A stretch of DNA of 40,129 bases from Prevotella sp. UBA4268. GTDB taxonomy: Bacteria; Bacteroidota; Bacteroidia; Bacteroidales; Bacteroidaceae. This document shows, piece by piece, positions 16,316-25,600 of this stretch. The stretch spans positions 1 to 40,129 of the forward strand of contig DGWC01000010.1 in assembly GCA_002395135.1 (NCBI GenBank), in the 5' to 3' direction. The notes beneath the pieces were generated by a model that was not told the origin of the DNA, did no database searches, and was given only the letters and a program-made list of their open reading frames with translations. The translations under genes were made by a program, and so were the position numbers. Position 1 is the first letter of the stretch. Each line of letters starts with the position of its first letter.

Positions 16316-17020
16316 ATGAAAAAGACGGCCGTCATACTCTTCCTGTGCGCATGCTGTCTTTCTGCCACGGCCCAGGGCGAAGAAAACTGGCGCAACAACG
16401 GACATCTGGAATTGGGATTCTCGGCCGATGGCTGGGATCTGGAAGTGGGATATGCACGCATGTTTACCCGCTGGATGGGTATCGGTGCCAGCGTGATGAT
16501 GGACAACGAGGAGAACGGCAAGTCGCTGATAGAGTACATGGTTGAAAGCCATAGCGACTATTCAGATTACGATGACGACGACATCATGCGCGTCAGCCTG
16601 ATTCCCGCGCTCGTCTTGCGCACGCCAACCCTGCCCCTGAGCAAGAAGACCGACCGCACCGACGGACTGTTGCTGCAGGTGGAGCCGGGCGCGATGTTCA
16701 GTGTGCCTGTCAACGAGTCGGTGGACGTTCCCGACATGGACTATATCCGTCAGATTCCAGTACAGAAAGACGGCATCCACGCCTACCGCGTTCCTACGAT
16801 CAGAGTGAAGAACACGGGCGGCAAATGGTGCTATTGGCGCATGAAAGCCTCGCTGGGCTACAAACTGGGAGCCGGTTTCTTCTATGCCGCCTATAGTATG
16901 TCCAACTACAGCGTATATGACAGCCGTCGCAACATCCAGGTGAATGGCCGTAGGGTGAACGATTTTCCCAATCGCAAACTGTGCCATAACGTGTCTATCG
17001 GTGTTAATATCTCGTTTTAG
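16316..17020 (+). CDS. Exported protein, probable outer-membrane beta-barrel, unknown function
   Basis: The 234-residue product from ATG 16316 starts with a clear signal peptide (MKKTAVILFLCACCLSATAQ). In-frame starts at 16268 and 16295 would bury that signal, so they are less likely. The mature part has alternating hydrophobic and polar strands (GHLELGFSADGWDLEVGYAR, MGIGASVMM, KASLGYKLGAGFFYAAYSM) and ends NVSIGVNISF with a terminal Phe, as in small outer-membrane barrels. An acidic stretch, SDYSDYDDDD, lies in a likely loop. It is 40 bp after the FecR gene and probably belongs to the same operon. The function is not recognised. Confidence 0.7.
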   Translation: MKKTAVILFLCACCLSATAQGEENWRNNGHLELGFSADGWDLEVGYARMFTRWMGIGASVMMDNEENGKSLIEYMVESHSDYSDYDDDDIMRVSLIPALVLRTPTLPLSKKTDRTDGLLLQVEPGAMFSVPVNESVDVPDMDYIRQIPVQKDGIHAYRVPTIRVKNTGGKWCYWRMKASLGYKLGAGFFYAAYSMSNYSVYDSRRNIQVNGRRVNDFPNRKLCHNVSIGVNISF

Positions 17021-17066
17021 TGCGAATAAATTGCCTCAATTGTTTCTCTGTATCAAAGAATATTTG

Positions 17067-17074
17067 TACCTTTG
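17067..17074 (+). promoter_or_regulatory. Bacteroidetes-type -7 box (TACCTTTG)
   Basis: TACCTTTG matches TAnnTTTG and lies 21 bp before the ATG at 17096. A near -33 element TTTC sits at 17043-17046 with a 20-bp gap. Confidence 0.6.
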
Positions 17075-17095
17075 TAGGCAAAAGTTAGCAACACT

Positions 17096-17335
17096 ATGAA
17101 GAAAGTCTTTTTGATGGCAGTAGCCGCTATATTGGCTACAACGAGCGTAAACGCACAGAATGGTTACAACGACAATGATGGACAGGTGAAATCAGAAGCA
17201 GAGTCGATGGTGCATGTCAACTGGCAGGTGTCGCTTATCGGCATCGAGGCCGGCAGCCCCACGGTGCGCGGTTTCGCTGAACTGGGTACAGGCGAGCAGG
17301 GTATTATTCTCGCTGGCGTGCGCTACAAGTTCTGA
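17096..17335 (+). CDS. Small exported protein, unknown function
   Basis: The 79-residue product has a signal peptide (MKKVFLMAVAAILATTSVNA, cut before QNG). That leaves a mature chain of about 58 residues that ends GIILAGVRYKF, which resembles a final outer-membrane strand. The mature part is too short for a full barrel, so it may be a small periplasmic or membrane-associated protein or a remnant of a longer barrel gene. It has its own promoter box and good start spacing. No family is recognised. A run of T (17338-17347) follows the stop and may end its transcript. Confidence 0.6.
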   Translation: MKKVFLMAVAAILATTSVNAQNGYNDNDGQVKSEAESMVHVNWQVSLIGIEAGSPTVRGFAELGTGEQGIILAGVRYKF

Positions 17336-17383
17336 TGCTTTTTTTTCCTATCGTGTTTGTAACTTTTCAGACAAAAGAGAGAT

Positions 17384-17893
17384 ATGGCATTAATAAAAGA
17401 AGTGAACGGCCTGAAGCCGGTATGGGGAAAGAACTGCTATTTCAGTGAGAATGCCACCATCGTGGGCGAGGTGGTGATGGGCGACGAATGCTCCGTGTGG
17501 TTCAACGCCGTGGTGCGCGGCGATGTGTGTCACATACATATCGGCGACCGTACCAATGTGCAAGACGGAGCCGTGCTGCACACCACCTTCAAGACAGGTC
17601 CGTTGCATATCGGCAGCGATGTCACCATTGGCCATAATGCCACTGTGCATGCCTGCACCATCCACGACCATGCGCTCATTGGCATGGGCAGCACCCTGCT
17701 CGACCACTGCGAGGTGGGCGAAGGCTCCATTGTGGCTGCCGGTGCTTTGGTGGTGGGCGGCACCCAGATTGGCCCAGGCGAGATATGGGGCGGTGTTCCT
17801 GCCAAGTTTATCAAGAAGGTGCGTCCCGGCCAGACCGACAATGCCGCTCACTATGTGGCCTATATGGACTGGTATCGCGAGCGCGAGGAGTAA
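17384..17893 (+). CDS. Gamma-carbonic-anhydrase-like hexapeptide protein
   Basis: The 169-residue protein folds as a left-handed beta-helix from hexapeptide repeats, visible through residues 15-145 (ATIVGEVVMGDECSVWFNAV, IHIGDRTNVQDGAVLH, IGSDVTIGHNATVHACTI). Conserved VVRGD and the His residues of VLHTT and IGHNATVH correspond to zinc ligands and active-site positions of the YrdA/PaaY/gamma-CA family. PAKFIKKVRP and a short helix close the chain. The family forms cytoplasmic trimers that bind a metal at subunit interfaces. Some members hydrate CO2, others hydrolyse thioesters, and many lack measured activity. It has no obvious functional link to the neighbours. Confidence 0.9.
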   Translation: MALIKEVNGLKPVWGKNCYFSENATIVGEVVMGDECSVWFNAVVRGDVCHIHIGDRTNVQDGAVLHTTFKTGPLHIGSDVTIGHNATVHACTIHDHALIGMGSTLLDHCEVGEGSIVAAGALVVGGTQIGPGEIWGGVPAKFIKKVRPGQTDNAAHYVAYMDWYREREE

Positions 17894-17909
17894 TCGCGGA
17901 ATCGTTTCT

Positions 17910-17925
17910 CCGAGAATCGGTTTTT
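17910..17925 (+). terminator. Intrinsic terminator after the hexapeptide gene
   Basis: CCGA-GAA-TCGG followed by TTTTT, 17 bp after the stop codon. The stem is short, but the position between convergent genes supports the call. Confidence 0.5.
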
Positions 17926-17939
17926 GAAAAAGAAATCGT

Positions 17940-17976
17940 CACCGTGCTTTTTATGAATCAGATAAAGAGCACGGTG
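17940..17976 (-). terminator. Terminator hairpin overlapping the 3' end of the ECF sigma gene
   Basis: CACCGTGCT (17940-17948) and AGCACGGTG (17968-17976) form a perfect 9-bp stem. On the minus strand it is followed by a TTTCTTTTTC tract. The right arm lies inside the last codons of the sigma gene, whose stop is at 17958-17960. Confidence 0.7.
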
Positions 17977-18521
17977 ATTAGTATCTGCATTAAGTTGTTT
18001 TCCTTAAACTTGTCGCGCAGCAAACTAATCATTTTTGCCTTGCGCTTGTTGAAACCGTTGATGGAGATGTTGAGCAGTTGGGCTGCCTCTTCGTTTTTCA
18101 GTCCCTGCTCAAAACTCAAGTCAAACACCTGTTGGTATTTTTCGGGCAGTTCGCGAATGGCTGCTTGCAGCATGTCGATTGTTTCCTGCTCAATCATGGC
18201 TGCTGATATCTCCGGCTCAACCGTGTTTTCCGGCAGGTGGGCCAGATATTTTGCCTGCGTGCCGCTTTTTCTCAAGAAGGATATGCACCGGTTGTGCACG
18301 CAAGTGAAGAGAAATGCCTTCATTTGGAAGGGAGAGGTGAACGTATGGCGGGTGTTATAGGCTTTCACGATGGCTTCCTGCACGCAGTCTTCGGCCATCA
18401 TGGCAAAGTTGTCGCCCAGGGTTCGGGCGGCATAGGTCATTAGCGATGACCATGCCTCGGCATACAGGCTGTCGATAAATCCGCTTTTAAAATCTGTGTA
18501 GATTTGTTCTGTAATATTCAT
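17958..18521 (-). CDS. ECF-family RNA polymerase sigma factor
   Basis: The 187-residue form starting MNITEQIYTDF is preferred over an upstream in-frame start at 18554, because the predicted -7 box (18542-18549) lies between them. Sigma region 2 is at about 30-95 (AEDCVQEAIVKAYNTR, FLFTCVHNRCISFLR) and region 4 at about 115-175 (LPEKYQQVFDLSFEQGLKN, EEAAQLLNISINGFNKRKAK). The C terminus ends with an unusual hydrophobic run, LMQILITVLFI, encoded by the terminator hairpin. It is divergent from the thioredoxin/FecR/SusCD genes and is the likely partner of the FecR at 21489, following the common Bacteroidetes arrangement. Confidence 0.88.
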   Translation of the reverse strand: MNITEQIYTDFKSGFIDSLYAEAWSSLMTYAARTLGDNFAMMAEDCVQEAIVKAYNTRHTFTSPFQMKAFLFTCVHNRCISFLRKSGTQAKYLAHLPENTVEPEISAAMIEQETIDMLQAAIRELPEKYQQVFDLSFEQGLKNEEAAQLLNISINGFNKRKAKMISLLRDKFKENNLMQILITVLFI

Positions 18522-18541
18522 CTCTCGTCTTAATCGTGCGA

Positions 18542-18549
18542 CAAAAATA
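18542..18549 (-). promoter_or_regulatory. -7 box (TATTTTTG, minus strand) for the ECF sigma gene
   Basis: On the minus strand TATTTTTG matches TAnnTTTG, about 20 bp upstream of the sigma ATG at 18521. It supports the shorter start. Confidence 0.55.
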
Positions 18550-18592
18550 ATCATTTTTTCGTCAAAAAAGAAGAAAAACGAAAAAAATGTGC

Positions 18593-18600
18593 TATTTTTG
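18593..18600 (+). promoter_or_regulatory. -7 box (TATTTTTG) for the thioredoxin/SusCD operon
   Basis: TATTTTTG lies 73 bp upstream of the ATG at 18674. The same octamer is on the opposite strand at 18542-18549, so the divergent promoters share a -7 sequence about 45 bp apart, consistent with joint control. Confidence 0.55.
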
Positions 18601-18673
18601 TTACATACTTAGCCATTGTCTGCGTATTAGCGGTTAAAACGATTCATTTATATTATTTAACCCATTCATTAAC

Positions 18674-20074
18674 ATGAAACAATCAAAACTGATCAGGTTA
18701 GCGACAGCGGCATGTCTCTTGGCTATGCCGTTGCTGGCGCAGGCACAGTTGCTGAAAGGCAAACTGGTAGGAGTACAGGACGAAGATGTGGCCGTTGCCT
18801 ATTCGCCCGACGGCTATCTGCTTAACCAGCAGGTGAAAGAAATGAATATTGCGCAAGACGGTACCTTTACTTTTGACGTTCAACTGGAGAAGCCTTTTGC
18901 CGACGTGGAGATTTATATCGGAGAGAGTGGCATCTTCGGTGCTCATCTGCAGAAGGATAAAACGTTGGAGGTTACCATCACGAAGACGGCCAACGGCTTG
19001 GACATTGCCTTCAAGGGCCCCGGTGCTGATTTGAGCAGGTTTGTCAATCTCTCGTCGAAAGCCTTCGACAGCATGAAATACTCTTCCATGGATCCGTCGC
19101 AAAGCCGTCCCAACGCAGAATACCGAGCATTGCTGGAAGAGGAATATAATAAGGTGAAGGCCGCACTGCCCCGTATCAAGGACAAGCAGATGCGCGATTA
19201 CTACACCCGTCTGTCGGAAGGCAACTACAAATGGACCAAGGCACGCCTGATTATGGATGACTGCGAGAACAAGAAAGTGAGCACGAAGACGAACCCTGAG
19301 ATGCTGGAACTGCTGAAAGACATTGACGTGAACGACGATATCAACTACCAGACCAATATGTCGCTCACCGCACTTAACCAGTCCGCAAAGACGGAGTTCG
19401 GCGGCAGCAACGAGGCTTTGTGCTATGAATTGATGGATATCGTTAACAGCAGAGTTACAAACCCCAAGTTGCGCAACGTGATGGTGCGTATCATTGCACA
19501 GGATTATTACCTTTATGGCGACGGTTCAGGCAACTATGAGGAGTTCACCAAGCGCTTCCGAGAGTTTGCCGGCAGCGATGCAGGTATTGTTGACGGTATG
19601 TATAAGAACTTCCTTGAGGTGCTGAAATCGAAAGAAAAGACGGCTGCAGGTACTCCGGCACCAGACATTACGCTTGACACACCCGATGGTAAGCAGGTGC
19701 AACTGAAGGACATTGCCCGTGGCAAGTTCACCTATATCGACGTGTGGGCCACTTGGTGCGGACCGTGCAAGCGCGAGATTCCGTTCATGGCAAAACTGGT
19801 GGAGCGTTTCAAGGGCAACGACAAGGTGATGTTCATCAGCATCTCGGTTGATGAGAATGTAGATGCATGGAAGAAAATGATTGATGCAGACAAACCGGCA
19901 TGGCCGCAGTATAATATTAACGGCAAGGTGAACGCACAGTTCTCTGCCGACTGGGGCATCACGGGCATCCCGCGCTTCATCATGATTGATAAAGAGGGCA
20001 ACATCTTTGCTGCCGATGCTACAAGACCGTCAAACGAGGAGACGGCAAAGACTATAGAGGAACAAACCAAATAA
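18674..20074 (+). CDS. Exported TlpA-like thioredoxin-domain protein, paralogue 1
   Basis: The 466-residue product has a signal peptide (about 1-24, LLAQAQ) and a beta-rich N-terminal domain (about 25-120) starting LLKGKLVGVQDEDVAVAYSP. A helical middle (about 130-320) follows, then a C-terminal thioredoxin fold with FTYIDVWATWCGPCKREIPF (Cys362 and Cys365) and the cis-Pro loop GITGIPRFIMID. TlpA/ResA-like proteins reduce or isomerise disulfides outside the cytoplasm; the large N-terminal part may bind substrate. It is first in the run of genes transcribed divergently from the ECF sigma gene. The C-terminal domain is about three-quarters identical to that of the next gene, while the N-terminal parts are far less alike. 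Confidence 0.88.
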   Translation: MKQSKLIRLATAACLLAMPLLAQAQLLKGKLVGVQDEDVAVAYSPDGYLLNQQVKEMNIAQDGTFTFDVQLEKPFADVEIYIGESGIFGAHLQKDKTLEVTITKTANGLDIAFKGPGADLSRFVNLSSKAFDSMKYSSMDPSQSRPNAEYRALLEEEYNKVKAALPRIKDKQMRDYYTRLSEGNYKWTKARLIMDDCENKKVSTKTNPEMLELLKDIDVNDDINYQTNMSLTALNQSAKTEFGGSNEALCYELMDIVNSRVTNPKLRNVMVRIIAQDYYLYGDGSGNYEEFTKRFREFAGSDAGIVDGMYKNFLEVLKSKEKTAAGTPAPDITLDTPDGKQVQLKDIARGKFTYIDVWATWCGPCKREIPFMAKLVERFKGNDKVMFISISVDENVDAWKKMIDADKPAWPQYNINGKVNAQFSADWGITGIPRFIMIDKEGNIFAADATRPSNEETAKTIEEQTK

Positions 20075-20076
20075 TC

Positions 20077-21468
20077 ATGATTGGAATGAAAAAGAAAACA
20101 CTGTTATTGCTTTCCACACTGGCTGTTTCTTCCCAGTTTGCTCAGGCGCAACTGCTGAAAGGCAAGGTGGTGGGAACGGATTTGAAGACCGTCACCATTG
20201 AATATTCCCCTAACAAAGATGTGATGGAGACGGAGTATAAGGAAATCCCTGTGAAAGACGGCATGTTTGCCTTCGATGCAGAACTTCCTGTGGAAACGGT
20301 TGATGTGGGTGTCATCGTAGAGAGACGGAATAACCTTGGCGCACATCTGACTAAAGGGAAAACCTTGGAGATGACCATCACAGAAAAAGATAAGCGGCTT
20401 GTAGCCTCTTTCAAAGGAGTCGGCAGTGATGTTAGTCCAGTGGTGTCCCGTATGAGTGAGGCATATGATATCATGCGCTACTTCTCTCTCGATCCCTCTG
20501 ATAAAAAGACAGCAAAGGATTACATGCAACTCCTCGACAATGAGTATGCCGCAGTAAAACCACTTTTGAAGAAGATCAAGAATAAGCAGCAACGTAACTA
20601 CTACTCGCTGTTGAACGATGCCCAACATAAAGAGCAGAAATGCCGTATCCTGAGCAACGATTTCTATGAGAAGAAGCTCAACCCCAAGGAGGATGCCGAA
20701 TACAAAGCTCTATTAGGGGATGTGGATATCAACGATGAAATCAGTCGCATATCCGGACTGTCACTCACAAAACTGTTGTCGATGATGAACGGCAGTGTGG
20801 ATTTTAAGGGTGATATGGGTCCGTATTGCACAGAACTCATGCAGTTGACCGAGAAGCATGTCACCAACCCAGCCCTTCGCCGACAAGTCGTGAATACCGT
20901 GGGTTACAACTACTTCACTTTCGGTGACGACTCTGGCGATTATCATGCTTTCTTTGAGAACTACAAGAGGTTTGCAGGCAGTGAGAATGCCGATATCCCC
21001 AAGAAGTACGAGAGTAAGATTGCTGCATGGGACAAGACACATAGCGGAGTTCCTGCTCCAGACATCACACTGAACGACAAGGAAGGAAACACCATCCAAT
21101 TAAGCGATTTGAAAGGCAAGTTCACCTATATCGACGTGTGGGCCACCTGGTGCGGTCCCTGCAAGAAGGAGATTCCTTTCATGGAGAAAACCGTGGAGCG
21201 TTTCAAAGGCAACGACAAAGTGCAGTTCATCAGTATCTCTGTCGATGAGGACGTGAAAGCATGGAAGGCCATGATTGAAAAAGACCAGCCACAGTGGCCT
21301 CAGTATAACGTCAACGGAGAGACCGCCAAGAAGTTTATGGCCGACTGGGGTATTACGGGCATACCACGCTTCATCATGATTGACAAGAACGGCAATATCT
21401 TTGCTGCCGATGCTTCGCGTCCGTCAGAGGAGAATACCGCGCAGACCATAGAGGAGCAAACAAAATAA
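20077..21468 (+). CDS. Exported TlpA-like thioredoxin-domain protein, paralogue 2
   Basis: The 463-residue protein begins 2 bp after the previous stop. ATG 20089 would give a tighter signal peptide (MKKKTLLLLSTLAVSSQFAQ). The plan is the same as paralogue 1: mature start AQLLKGKVVGTDLKTVTIEY, a helical middle, and a thioredoxin domain with WATWCGPCKKEIPF (Cys359 and Cys362) and GITGIPRFIMIDKNGNIFAA. The pair clearly arose by tandem duplication. Translational coupling with paralogue 1 is likely from the spacing. It is predicted to act in the periplasm or on the membrane surface; no lipobox is seen. The protein partner or substrate is unknown, but the FecR and SusCD genes directly downstream suggest a role tied to that importer. 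Confidence 0.88.
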   Translation: MIGMKKKTLLLLSTLAVSSQFAQAQLLKGKVVGTDLKTVTIEYSPNKDVMETEYKEIPVKDGMFAFDAELPVETVDVGVIVERRNNLGAHLTKGKTLEMTITEKDKRLVASFKGVGSDVSPVVSRMSEAYDIMRYFSLDPSDKKTAKDYMQLLDNEYAAVKPLLKKIKNKQQRNYYSLLNDAQHKEQKCRILSNDFYEKKLNPKEDAEYKALLGDVDINDEISRISGLSLTKLLSMMNGSVDFKGDMGPYCTELMQLTEKHVTNPALRRQVVNTVGYNYFTFGDDSGDYHAFFENYKRFAGSENADIPKKYESKIAAWDKTHSGVPAPDITLNDKEGNTIQLSDLKGKFTYIDVWATWCGPCKKEIPFMEKTVERFKGNDKVQFISISVDEDVKAWKAMIEKDQPQWPQYNVNGETAKKFMADWGITGIPRFIMIDKNGNIFAADASRPSEENTAQTIEEQTK

Positions 21469-21488
21469 TCCTATAATATAATAAGGTA

Positions 21489-22664
21489 ATGGCACAGATG
21501 GAAGAGCAAAACCTGATCTCATGGCTGATATGCAAGCAGATGATCGGAACGATTACGGAAGAGGAACTGCAAGTGCTCGATGAATGGCGCAAGCAGAGCG
21601 AGTATAACGAAGCCGCCTATCAGCGACTCCGGGATACCGACCGCCAGACGTTGGAGTACCGGCGCAGTAAGTTGATTAACTATCAGCGACCGCTTGAAGA
21701 CATGAAGCGAAGACTCGGTTTGGAAGAGTCTGTTGCAGAGAAGCCGCGTGCTCATAGTGCCGTTGTTTATAAACTCATATCGGTAGCAGCGGTACTGCTC
21801 TTGATTTTCGGTGCTACTTACTATTTCAGGCAATCTGACGTGAAGTCGGAGAAGGAGCAGACCACTGTTGTCGCCAAGACGGAAATTCTTCCTGGACGCA
21901 CACAGGCGGTGCTGACACTCGACAACGGCAAGCAGGTGGAACTGGGTGCCGACGTGCAAAGCAACACCAAGGCCATTGCCGAGATTACAGATGGCGAGGC
22001 CATTGCCTTCAACAATCTGAAAACCCCGCGCGGCGGAGAATTCAAAGTAACTCTGGAAGACGGCACGGAGGTGTGGCTCAATGCAGACAGCCGACTGCGC
22101 TATCCGGAGACCTTCGAAGGCGGCGAGCGCCGTGTGGAAGTGTCGGGCGAGGCATACTTTAAGGTGGCCAAGAATGCTGAGAAACCTTTCTATGTGGTGA
22201 GTGGCGGACAGGAAGTGCGTGTCTATGGCACAGAATTCAATGTTCATGCCTATGATGATGAGCCCACCATCTTCACCACGTTGGTGGAAGGAAGCATCTC
22301 GCTGCGCCCTGTCGGTGGCAACAAGAGTGAACTGATGCTTACACCTGGCAAGCAGGCTTTGTTCAATAAAGGCGATGCGTCGGCCACGGTTCGCAAGGTG
22401 GACACCGAGGTGGTTACCAGTTGGCTCAATGGCATCTTTGTTTTCGAAGATCAGAGCCTTGAACAAATCATGCGCACTTTGAGCCGTTGGTACGATTTTG
22501 AATACGAGTTTGCCGATCAGCAAGTCGCTTCCACCGTCTTCATGGGCAGCATTCCCCGTTATGGCAGTTTCGGCGAGGTGGTGGAAATCTTCCAGAAGTT
22601 GGGTGGCGTCCGTTTGCACCAGCGTGGTCGCAAGGTGGTGATATCCTCTTCTCAAAAACATTAA
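21489..22664 (+). CDS. FecR-family anti-sigma factor
   Basis: The 391-residue single-span regulator has an N-terminal cytoplasmic segment (1-95) with a sigma-binding type motif (LISWLICKQMIGTITEEELQ, then LDEWRKQSEYNEAAYQRL). A transmembrane helix follows at about 96-112 (LISVAAVLLLIFGATYY). The periplasmic FecR domain contains LEDGTEVWLNADSRLRYPET, VEVSGEAYFKVAKNAEKPFY and VYGTEFNVHAYDDEPTIFTT. The C-terminal DUF4974 portion has GIFVFEDQSLEQIMRTLSRW. It should hold the divergent ECF sigma factor (17958-18521) inactive until the STN domain of the SusC-like protein downstream signals. It lies 20 bp after thioredoxin 2 and 35 bp before susC. Confidence 0.93.
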   Translation: MAQMEEQNLISWLICKQMIGTITEEELQVLDEWRKQSEYNEAAYQRLRDTDRQTLEYRRSKLINYQRPLEDMKRRLGLEESVAEKPRAHSAVVYKLISVAAVLLLIFGATYYFRQSDVKSEKEQTTVVAKTEILPGRTQAVLTLDNGKQVELGADVQSNTKAIAEITDGEAIAFNNLKTPRGGEFKVTLEDGTEVWLNADSRLRYPETFEGGERRVEVSGEAYFKVAKNAEKPFYVVSGGQEVRVYGTEFNVHAYDDEPTIFTTLVEGSISLRPVGGNKSELMLTPGKQALFNKGDASATVRKVDTEVVTSWLNGIFVFEDQSLEQIMRTLSRWYDFEYEFADQQVASTVFMGSIPRYGSFGEVVEIFQKLGGVRLHQRGRKVVISSSQKH

Positions 22665-22699
22665 ACCCTATAACAATAACAATTATAATTATCACATTT

Positions 22700-25600
22700 A
22701 TGAAAAAACTACAAGTCATGATCACGTTGATGGCCATGATGCTGCTTACATCGTTGTCGGCAGCCGCGCAGACCTACGACGTGGATTACAAAGACCTTCC
22801 CATCGAACAGGTTATCAAAGACCTGCGTAAGCAAACTGGGTATCAGTTTGTCTACAAGAAAGAGACCGTGGCGGGAGTCAGTCCTGTCACATGTACACTG
22901 AAAAACGCTACGTTAGAACAGGTGCTCAACCGAGTATTCTTCTTCGTAGGACTGGATTATGAGATAGCCAAAGGCAAGACTGTTATTCTGAAGAAAGCCG
23001 ACAAGAACCGTCCTTACTTCAAGAAGCAGGTGTCTGGATTGGTAACCGATGAGAATGATGATCCGCTGCCCGGCGTTACCGTCATGGTGAAAGGAACCAA
23101 CAATGGTGCCTCCACTGATATTGATGGTGCTTTCTCTCTCTTCGTAGAAGGCAATAGCCCAGAGTTGGAATTCACTTATGTCGGTATGAAGAACAAGAAT
23201 GTGCGCCTTACTCCCAAGACCGAGAAATTTATCATGGTGAAACTCGAAAGCGATGAGAATATCCTTGACGAAGTGCTCGTAACGGGTTACCAGAACATCA
23301 AGCGTGAGAATGCTACCGGTTCTTATCAACTCATCTCTTCCAAGAAACTTGATGAGCGCCACACGGGTACTATCGTGGAAAACCTGGAAGGTCAAATCCC
23401 TGGTTTGATGAGCTACAACAACGGTTTGAACGGTGGTGGTGAGAATGCCCTTACCATCCGTGGTATCAGCTCGTTCCAAGCTAAGACCAACCCATTGGTC
23501 GTTGTTGACGGACTGCCCATTGAGGGAAGTATCGAGACCATCAACCCCTACAACATCGAGAATATCACCGTGTTGAAGGATGCCTCCGCTGCCGCTATCT
23601 ATGGTGCTCGCGCCTCTAACGGTGTGATCGTTGTTACCACCAAGCGCGCCCATCAGGAGAAATTGGAAGTAGATTTCAGCACAGACATCACCGTCAGTGA
23701 GAAGCAGAACTACGATAACTATAAATGGGCCAATGCCGCACAATATATTGAGTTGGAGAAATACAACTTCAACAGCATGAAGAGCAATGCCGACCAGACG
23801 GCCTTCGAAACAGTTCTAAGCAAATATGACAGTGACCGAAGATCGCTTTCTCCTATTTTGCGCATGTTGGTTGCCAACCATCTTGGCACACTGAGTAGCA
23901 GTGAGATGGAGTCTCAATTGAGTCGTTTGGCACAAAACGATTACCGTAAAGAGTGGCAGGATGTCTATGAGCGTACAAAGGTGCTACAACAGTATAACCT
24001 GGCACTGCGCACTCGTGGCAAGTATCTGAACTCTAGCATTGTACTGAACTATAAAGGCGACAATCTGGGATTGGTGAAAGAACACAATAATGCGCTTACA
24101 TTCAGTTATCGCGGCGATTTGGATGCAACGAAATGGTTGAAACTCTCTTTTGGAGCGAACATCATCAGTGAGCGTGGAAAGACACATGCAACAGGCATAC
24201 TCTCAGAACTGACTGGCCTCAACGGATTCCATCCCTACCAAAGCATGTTTAATGCAGACGGTTCAGCTGCCGGATTAGAGGCTTACATCGCACTTGATGA
24301 GCCAACGCTGTCAGATCCTACTTTAGGACTGAAAGATGCTGCCTACTATCCGCTCAATGAGTTGAACATGAACTTTAGCAACAGTCGTCGCACCAACATT
24401 CGCTCGTTTGCCAGTGCTACGGCTACCATTCTTCCAGGTTGGACAGCCAGTGCCCACTTCCAATATGAGGATATCTATTACAAGAGAAACATATTGTTGG
24501 AAGCCGGTTCTCACGAGATGAACTATCTGTACGACCTCTACACACAGAGTACCATAGAGATGGTGGAAGACTATGATGAGAACTGGGAGCCCATCATGGT
24601 GCCCGTGACCGTTATTAAACACCACCTCCCCGAGGGAGGACAGTTAAAGACAGACACCAGCGAGGGTGCCTATTATACTTTCCGTGCACAGACAGCGTAT
24701 TCACATACCTTTGCTGGGAAACATGCCGTTGAGGCATTGGCAGGATTTGAGTTCCGTCAGTCAAATACTAAGACATCTGCCAACCTTCTCATGGGTTATG
24801 ACGAACAGACGCAAACCAACCGTTCCGGTCTGATGAACTATGCAGAACTCAAGGATTTGTTTGGTGCTGGTTCTGCAGTAGGTAACCTCTATACCATGTC
24901 AGGTGCTCCTGACAGTGACGACTTCAATACCTCAGATGTCCTTCACCGTTTCTACTCCCTGTATTTTACAGGTAACTATGTTTATGACAGTCGTTACTCC
25001 GCATCGTTCTCCTACCGTGTAGATAAGACCGACCTGTTTGGTGCCGACCCGAAGTTCCGCGGTCGTCCGCTATGGTCTGTCGGTGCCAGTTGGAACATCC
25101 ACAACGAAGACTTCATGAAACAATATACATGGATTGATGCTTTGAAATTGCGCGCCAGTTACGGTCTGACTGGTAATATCGACTCCTCGGTATCATCTTA
25201 TCTTACTGCAACACTCGCCAATGAGTTTATCTATGGTAACCTGGGCGCAACCCTCGACACTCCTCCAAACGATCAGTTACGTTGGGAGAAGACAGCATCC
25301 TATAACCTTGGTCTTGACTTCTCTTTATGGAGCAACCGTTTAAGTGGATCATTAGACTATTATCTGAAGAAGGGTAGCGATCTGCTTACTGTTACCGATC
25401 TTGATCCGACCACAGGTTGGAATCAACTCACCATCAACAATGGCAAGATGACCAACCGAGGTATAGAGTTGCAGTTGAACGGTGAGATTATCAAACCACA
25501 GACACGCAATAGCTTAGGACTCAATGCCGCATTTAATATTTCCTATAACAAGAACGAAGTGACAAAAATAGACCATGAGGTAAGTTCTGGATTTGAATAT

